Shown here: positions 4,729 through 6,560 of the stretch, in pieces
Position numbering within the stretch: position 1 is the stretch's first letter
How the letters are laid out: each line of letters begins with the position of its first letter
The notes under the pieces: model-generated
The model's input: only the letters and a program-made list of their open reading frames with translations
Told to the model about the DNA's origin: nothing
Databases searched by the model: none
Source of the DNA: Bacillota bacterium
GTDB lineage: Bacteria; Bacillota; Bacilli; Lactobacillales; Aerococcaceae
Assembly: GCA_023442905.1 (NCBI GenBank)
Contig: JAEZWY010000166.1
Coordinates: 1 to 6,560 of the forward strand
Length of the DNA stretch: 6,560 bases
Direction of reading: 5' to 3'
Position numbers and translations under genes: made by a program

Positions 4729-5550
4729 ATGACAGCATATAACAGCAAACTTGAAACAGTCCCAGCGAAATGCAATTGGCCAGACTATCTCAACACGTTA
4801 ATTGAAAAAGCAACCTTTGGTGAGCCCCGTCAATTTAATCAATTACTCCAAAATATGTCGCTATTATACAATGTATCTGAATTCAAACTCCCCTTTAAGA
4901 CGATTATTCTCTTTACAGATCAAAGCTTTGGTATCAGTCAATTGGATACTATGCGTCTTTTAAAAGATTGGCATGACCAATACGGCTTTCTCGCAACTTA
5001 TCTCAACCAATCCCATGGGCACATCCTAGATAGTTACAAGCGGTTACCTATTACCTTGGGAAAATTTGCCTTCCAACGATTTGATGACGAACAAGACGTC
5101 AACCACATCCTTGCCTTACATAATATCCAAATCTACTATGCGGATGCCCAGTGCAAGAAAGATACCTGGATTAAAGTAGACAACCACTTCAAATACAAAA
5201 TCAAACTAAAAAACAAATATTTAAGAGAAAAAATGGGTATTTATACCACCTTCCGCCAACAACACCTACGTTTCTTTAATCAAATGGCCTTTTATAGCCA
5301 ATTCAGTTTCTTCGGTCAAGGCCAACAATTTAACCCAGATACTGAAGAAAATCAAAAATACTTGGTGAGTGAGTCTGATTACCAGCCCATTAAAGCCTAT
5401 GAAAACTTTGGCCAGCTAGATACCATGTACCAACTTTTCGCCAATATCTTGCATTATGTCTTTGGACCCGATAAATTAAAGAAAATAGCAGGTAAAAACG
5501 CCCAGAATAAGATACGTAAAATTCAAAAAGGCATTAAGCAAGTGAACTAA
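4729..5550 (+). CDS. Protein of unknown function, 273 residues
   Basis: I do not recognise this protein. It is a convincing gene: AAAGGTGG lies 6 bases before the ATG, a plausible promoter precedes it, and the frame is long and uninterrupted with normal-looking composition. It has no signal peptide and no clear membrane segment. The N-terminal part (about 19-50) looks helical. A hydrophobic strand TIILFTDQSFG (58-68) is followed by an LDTMRLLKDWHDQYGFLATYL segment. The middle (142-167) is strongly basic and aromatic (CKKDTWIKVDNHFKYKIKLK, then NKYLREK), followed by an aromatic-rich stretch (182-201: FFNQM, FYSQFSFFGQ). The C-terminus (248-270) is Lys-rich (DKLKKIAGKNAQNKIRKIQKG), which could bind nucleic acid or acidic surfaces. 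It is divergent from the sigma-amidase operon, which suggests but does not prove a shared regulatory context. No strong plus-strand terminator follows. Confidence 0.8.
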   Translation: MTAYNSKLETVPAKCNWPDYLNTLIEKATFGEPRQFNQLLQNMSLLYNVSEFKLPFKTIILFTDQSFGISQLDTMRLLKDWHDQYGFLATYLNQSHGHILDSYKRLPITLGKFAFQRFDDEQDVNHILALHNIQIYYADAQCKKDTWIKVDNHFKYKIKLKNKYLREKMGIYTTFRQQHLRFFNQMAFYSQFSFFGQGQQFNPDTEENQKYLVSESDYQPIKAYENFGQLDTMYQLFANILHYVFGPDKLKKIAGKNAQNKIRKIQKGIKQVN

Positions 5551-5582
5551 GCTAGCATTTTATTAAAAATGTGTATAGAAAA

Positions 5583-5608
5583 AGGCTGAGGTATCACTAC
5601 CCCAGCCT
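5583..5608 (-). terminator. Rho-independent terminator of exoA
   Basis: AGGCTG-GGGTA/TACC-T-CAGCCT stem with an 11-pair stem and 4-base loop on the minus strand, then TTTTTC. The plus-strand A/C mismatch (5589/5602) becomes a G-U pair only in minus-strand RNA, and the plus strand has no T-run after it. This assigns it to exoA, 22 bases past the stop. Confidence 0.85.
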
Positions 5609-5630
5609 AATGGTTAATTATACCAATAAA

Positions 5631-6458
5631 TTAGATATCGATTTCTAACAAAATCGGTGTATGGTCTTGGCGGGTACCAGAATCTAATACCTCAGATTTT
5701 TGGACCTTGTCTGCAATCCGGTCACTCACCAACCAATAATCAATTCTCCATCCGGAATTATTGATTTTACTTGTTTTCACACGTTGTGCCCACCAAGTAT
5801 AGACGCCCTCAACATCACCGTGCATAAGACGGAAAGTATCAGTGAAACCGCGATTTAATAAGTTGGTAAAGCCAGCACGTTCTTCATCAGTAAAACCAGC
5901 TGAAAAATGATTATTTTTAGGGTGTGCCAAGTCAATTTCCGTGTGGGCAACATTAAAGTCACCACAAGCAATAACAGGTTTCTTCGCATCCAAGTCCGCT
6001 AAATAGTCCGCATATTGCACGTCCCAAACTTGACGGTCTTCTAAACGTGCCAGAGCAGATCCCGCATTAGGTGTATAAACATTGGTTACATAAAAATCAG
6101 GAAATTCTAAAGTAATCATCCGTCCTTCATGGTCCATCGTCGTTGGTGCCCCAATTTGCGGGAAAGTCACTTCTGGCGTGTAATCTTTCTTATATAAGAA
6201 CATGGTACCAGCGTAACCTTTACGGGCAGGCTCCACACTAGACACCCACTGAATTTCATAATCTGGTACATTCGCTTCCAATATCTCAAGGTGCTTTTTC
6301 GTAGGACCCTTCACAGACAATTTAGTTTCTTGAATCGCAACCACATCTGGTTGATGTTCACGAATCATCTTTAAAACCGAACGTGATAATTCTGCACGCG
6401 GAGACGCACCAGTTAAGGCTGCATTTAAAGAATCAATATTCCATGAAATTAACTTCAT
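5631..6458 (-). CDS. exoA: Exodeoxyribonuclease III / AP endonuclease (ExoA)
   Basis: A Mg-dependent endonuclease/exonuclease/phosphatase-fold enzyme of the Xth/ExoA family that cuts DNA at abasic sites and trims 3' ends in base-excision repair, in the cytosol. Motifs in order, numbered from the MKL start: SWNIDS with Asn7; AIQETK with metal ligand Glu44; NVYTPNAG with Tyr128; GDFNVAH with Asp167 and Asn169; WRIDYWL with Asp240; QDHTPI with Asp265-His266. All catalytic positions are present and the length of 275 residues is typical for the Gram-positive form. Two ATGs are adjacent (6461 and 6458). The GGGG of the ribosome binding site (6466-6469) is 7 bases from 6458 and 4 from 6461, so 6458 is preferred. 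The gene is single, with its own promoter and terminator. Confidence 0.96.
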   Translation of the reverse strand: MKLISWNIDSLNAALTGASPRAELSRSVLKMIREHQPDVVAIQETKLSVKGPTKKHLEILEANVPDYEIQWVSSVEPARKGYAGTMFLYKKDYTPEVTFPQIGAPTTMDHEGRMITLEFPDFYVTNVYTPNAGSALARLEDRQVWDVQYADYLADLDAKKPVIACGDFNVAHTEIDLAHPKNNHFSAGFTDEERAGFTNLLNRGFTDTFRLMHGDVEGVYTWWAQRVKTSKINNSGWRIDYWLVSDRIADKVQKSEVLDSGTRQDHTPILLEIDI

Positions 6459-6489
6459 CATTAAACCCCTTTATTCATTTTATGACTAT

Positions 6490-6500
6490 ATTTTAGCATA
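6490..6500 (-). promoter_or_regulatory. Extended -10 promoter of exoA
   Basis: The minus strand reads TATGCTAAAAT, a TAAAAT -10 (6490-6495) with TG extension and no clear -35. Transcription would start near 6483 and give a leader of about 24 bases with the AAAGGGG ribosome binding site. Nothing supportable was seen in 6501-6560. Confidence 0.6.
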
Positions 6501-6560
6501 ATCACAAACATAACCGAAATGAGATAAATGATTGCATGTTAATTCGATTCTTTTAAATAT

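Noticed and set aside
4729..5550. Idea that the unknown protein is a ComK-type competence regulator
   Set aside because: The expected ComK order of motifs (glycine-rich GSSY-GR segment, then a LFPT-type strand and a C-x-W segment) is not present; only loose similarity of isolated residues.
1..6560. tRNA, rRNA, CRISPR array, insertion sequence or attachment site
   Set aside because: No cloverleaf, regularly spaced repeats, transposase motifs or long terminal repeats were seen.

Overview
The window looks like ordinary chromosome from a low-to-moderate GC Gram-positive bacterium, most likely of the order Lactobacillales. The signs are strong AGGAGG-type ribosome binding sites, TATGnTAAAAT extended -10 promoters, rho-independent hairpins, a short lipoprotein signal peptide, and a RecG and ExoA that read as Firmicutes proteins. 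An Aerococcus-like genome would fit, but that is an impression from protein style, not a demonstrated assignment.

Layout, left to right. (1) 1-1038, minus: the N-terminal half of RecG helicase, cut by the window edge. (2) 1077-1105: a minus-strand terminator. (3) 1148-2155, minus: a luciferase-like flavin-dependent oxidoreductase. (4) 2156-2370: a divergent control region with two dyads. (5) 2371-3192, plus: a MetQ/NlpA-family lipoprotein with no permease or ATPase gene beside it. (6) 3205-3249: a bidirectional terminator between convergent genes. (7) 4431 down to 3305, minus: a tight two-gene operon, a small sigma-70-like factor (ComX/SigH style) followed by a zinc-dependent N-acetylmuramoyl-L-alanine amidase whose ribosome binding site overlaps the sigma stop codon. 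(8) 4432-4728: an AT-rich divergent region with two perfect palindromes. (9) 4729-5550, plus: a 273-residue protein I do not recognise. (10) 5583-5608: the exoA terminator. (11) 5631-6458, minus: exodeoxyribonuclease III/AP endonuclease ExoA, with its promoter at 6490-6500. The last 60 bases hold nothing I can name.

recG and exoA are DNA-repair housekeeping genes. The two accessory-looking units lie between them. One is the divergent monooxygenase/lipoprotein pair, where the lipoprotein appears to have lost the usual methionine-contact residues and may bind another ligand; a role in sulfur-compound or other small-molecule scavenging is inference. The other is the sigma factor-amidase operon facing the unknown gene. 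This is the best candidate here for a little-described system: an alternative sigma factor co-expressed with a murein hydrolase that has no export signal, as might be seen in competence-linked lysis or in a domesticated phage late-gene switch. That interpretation is a hypothesis; the gene order, coupling and motifs are read directly from the sequence.
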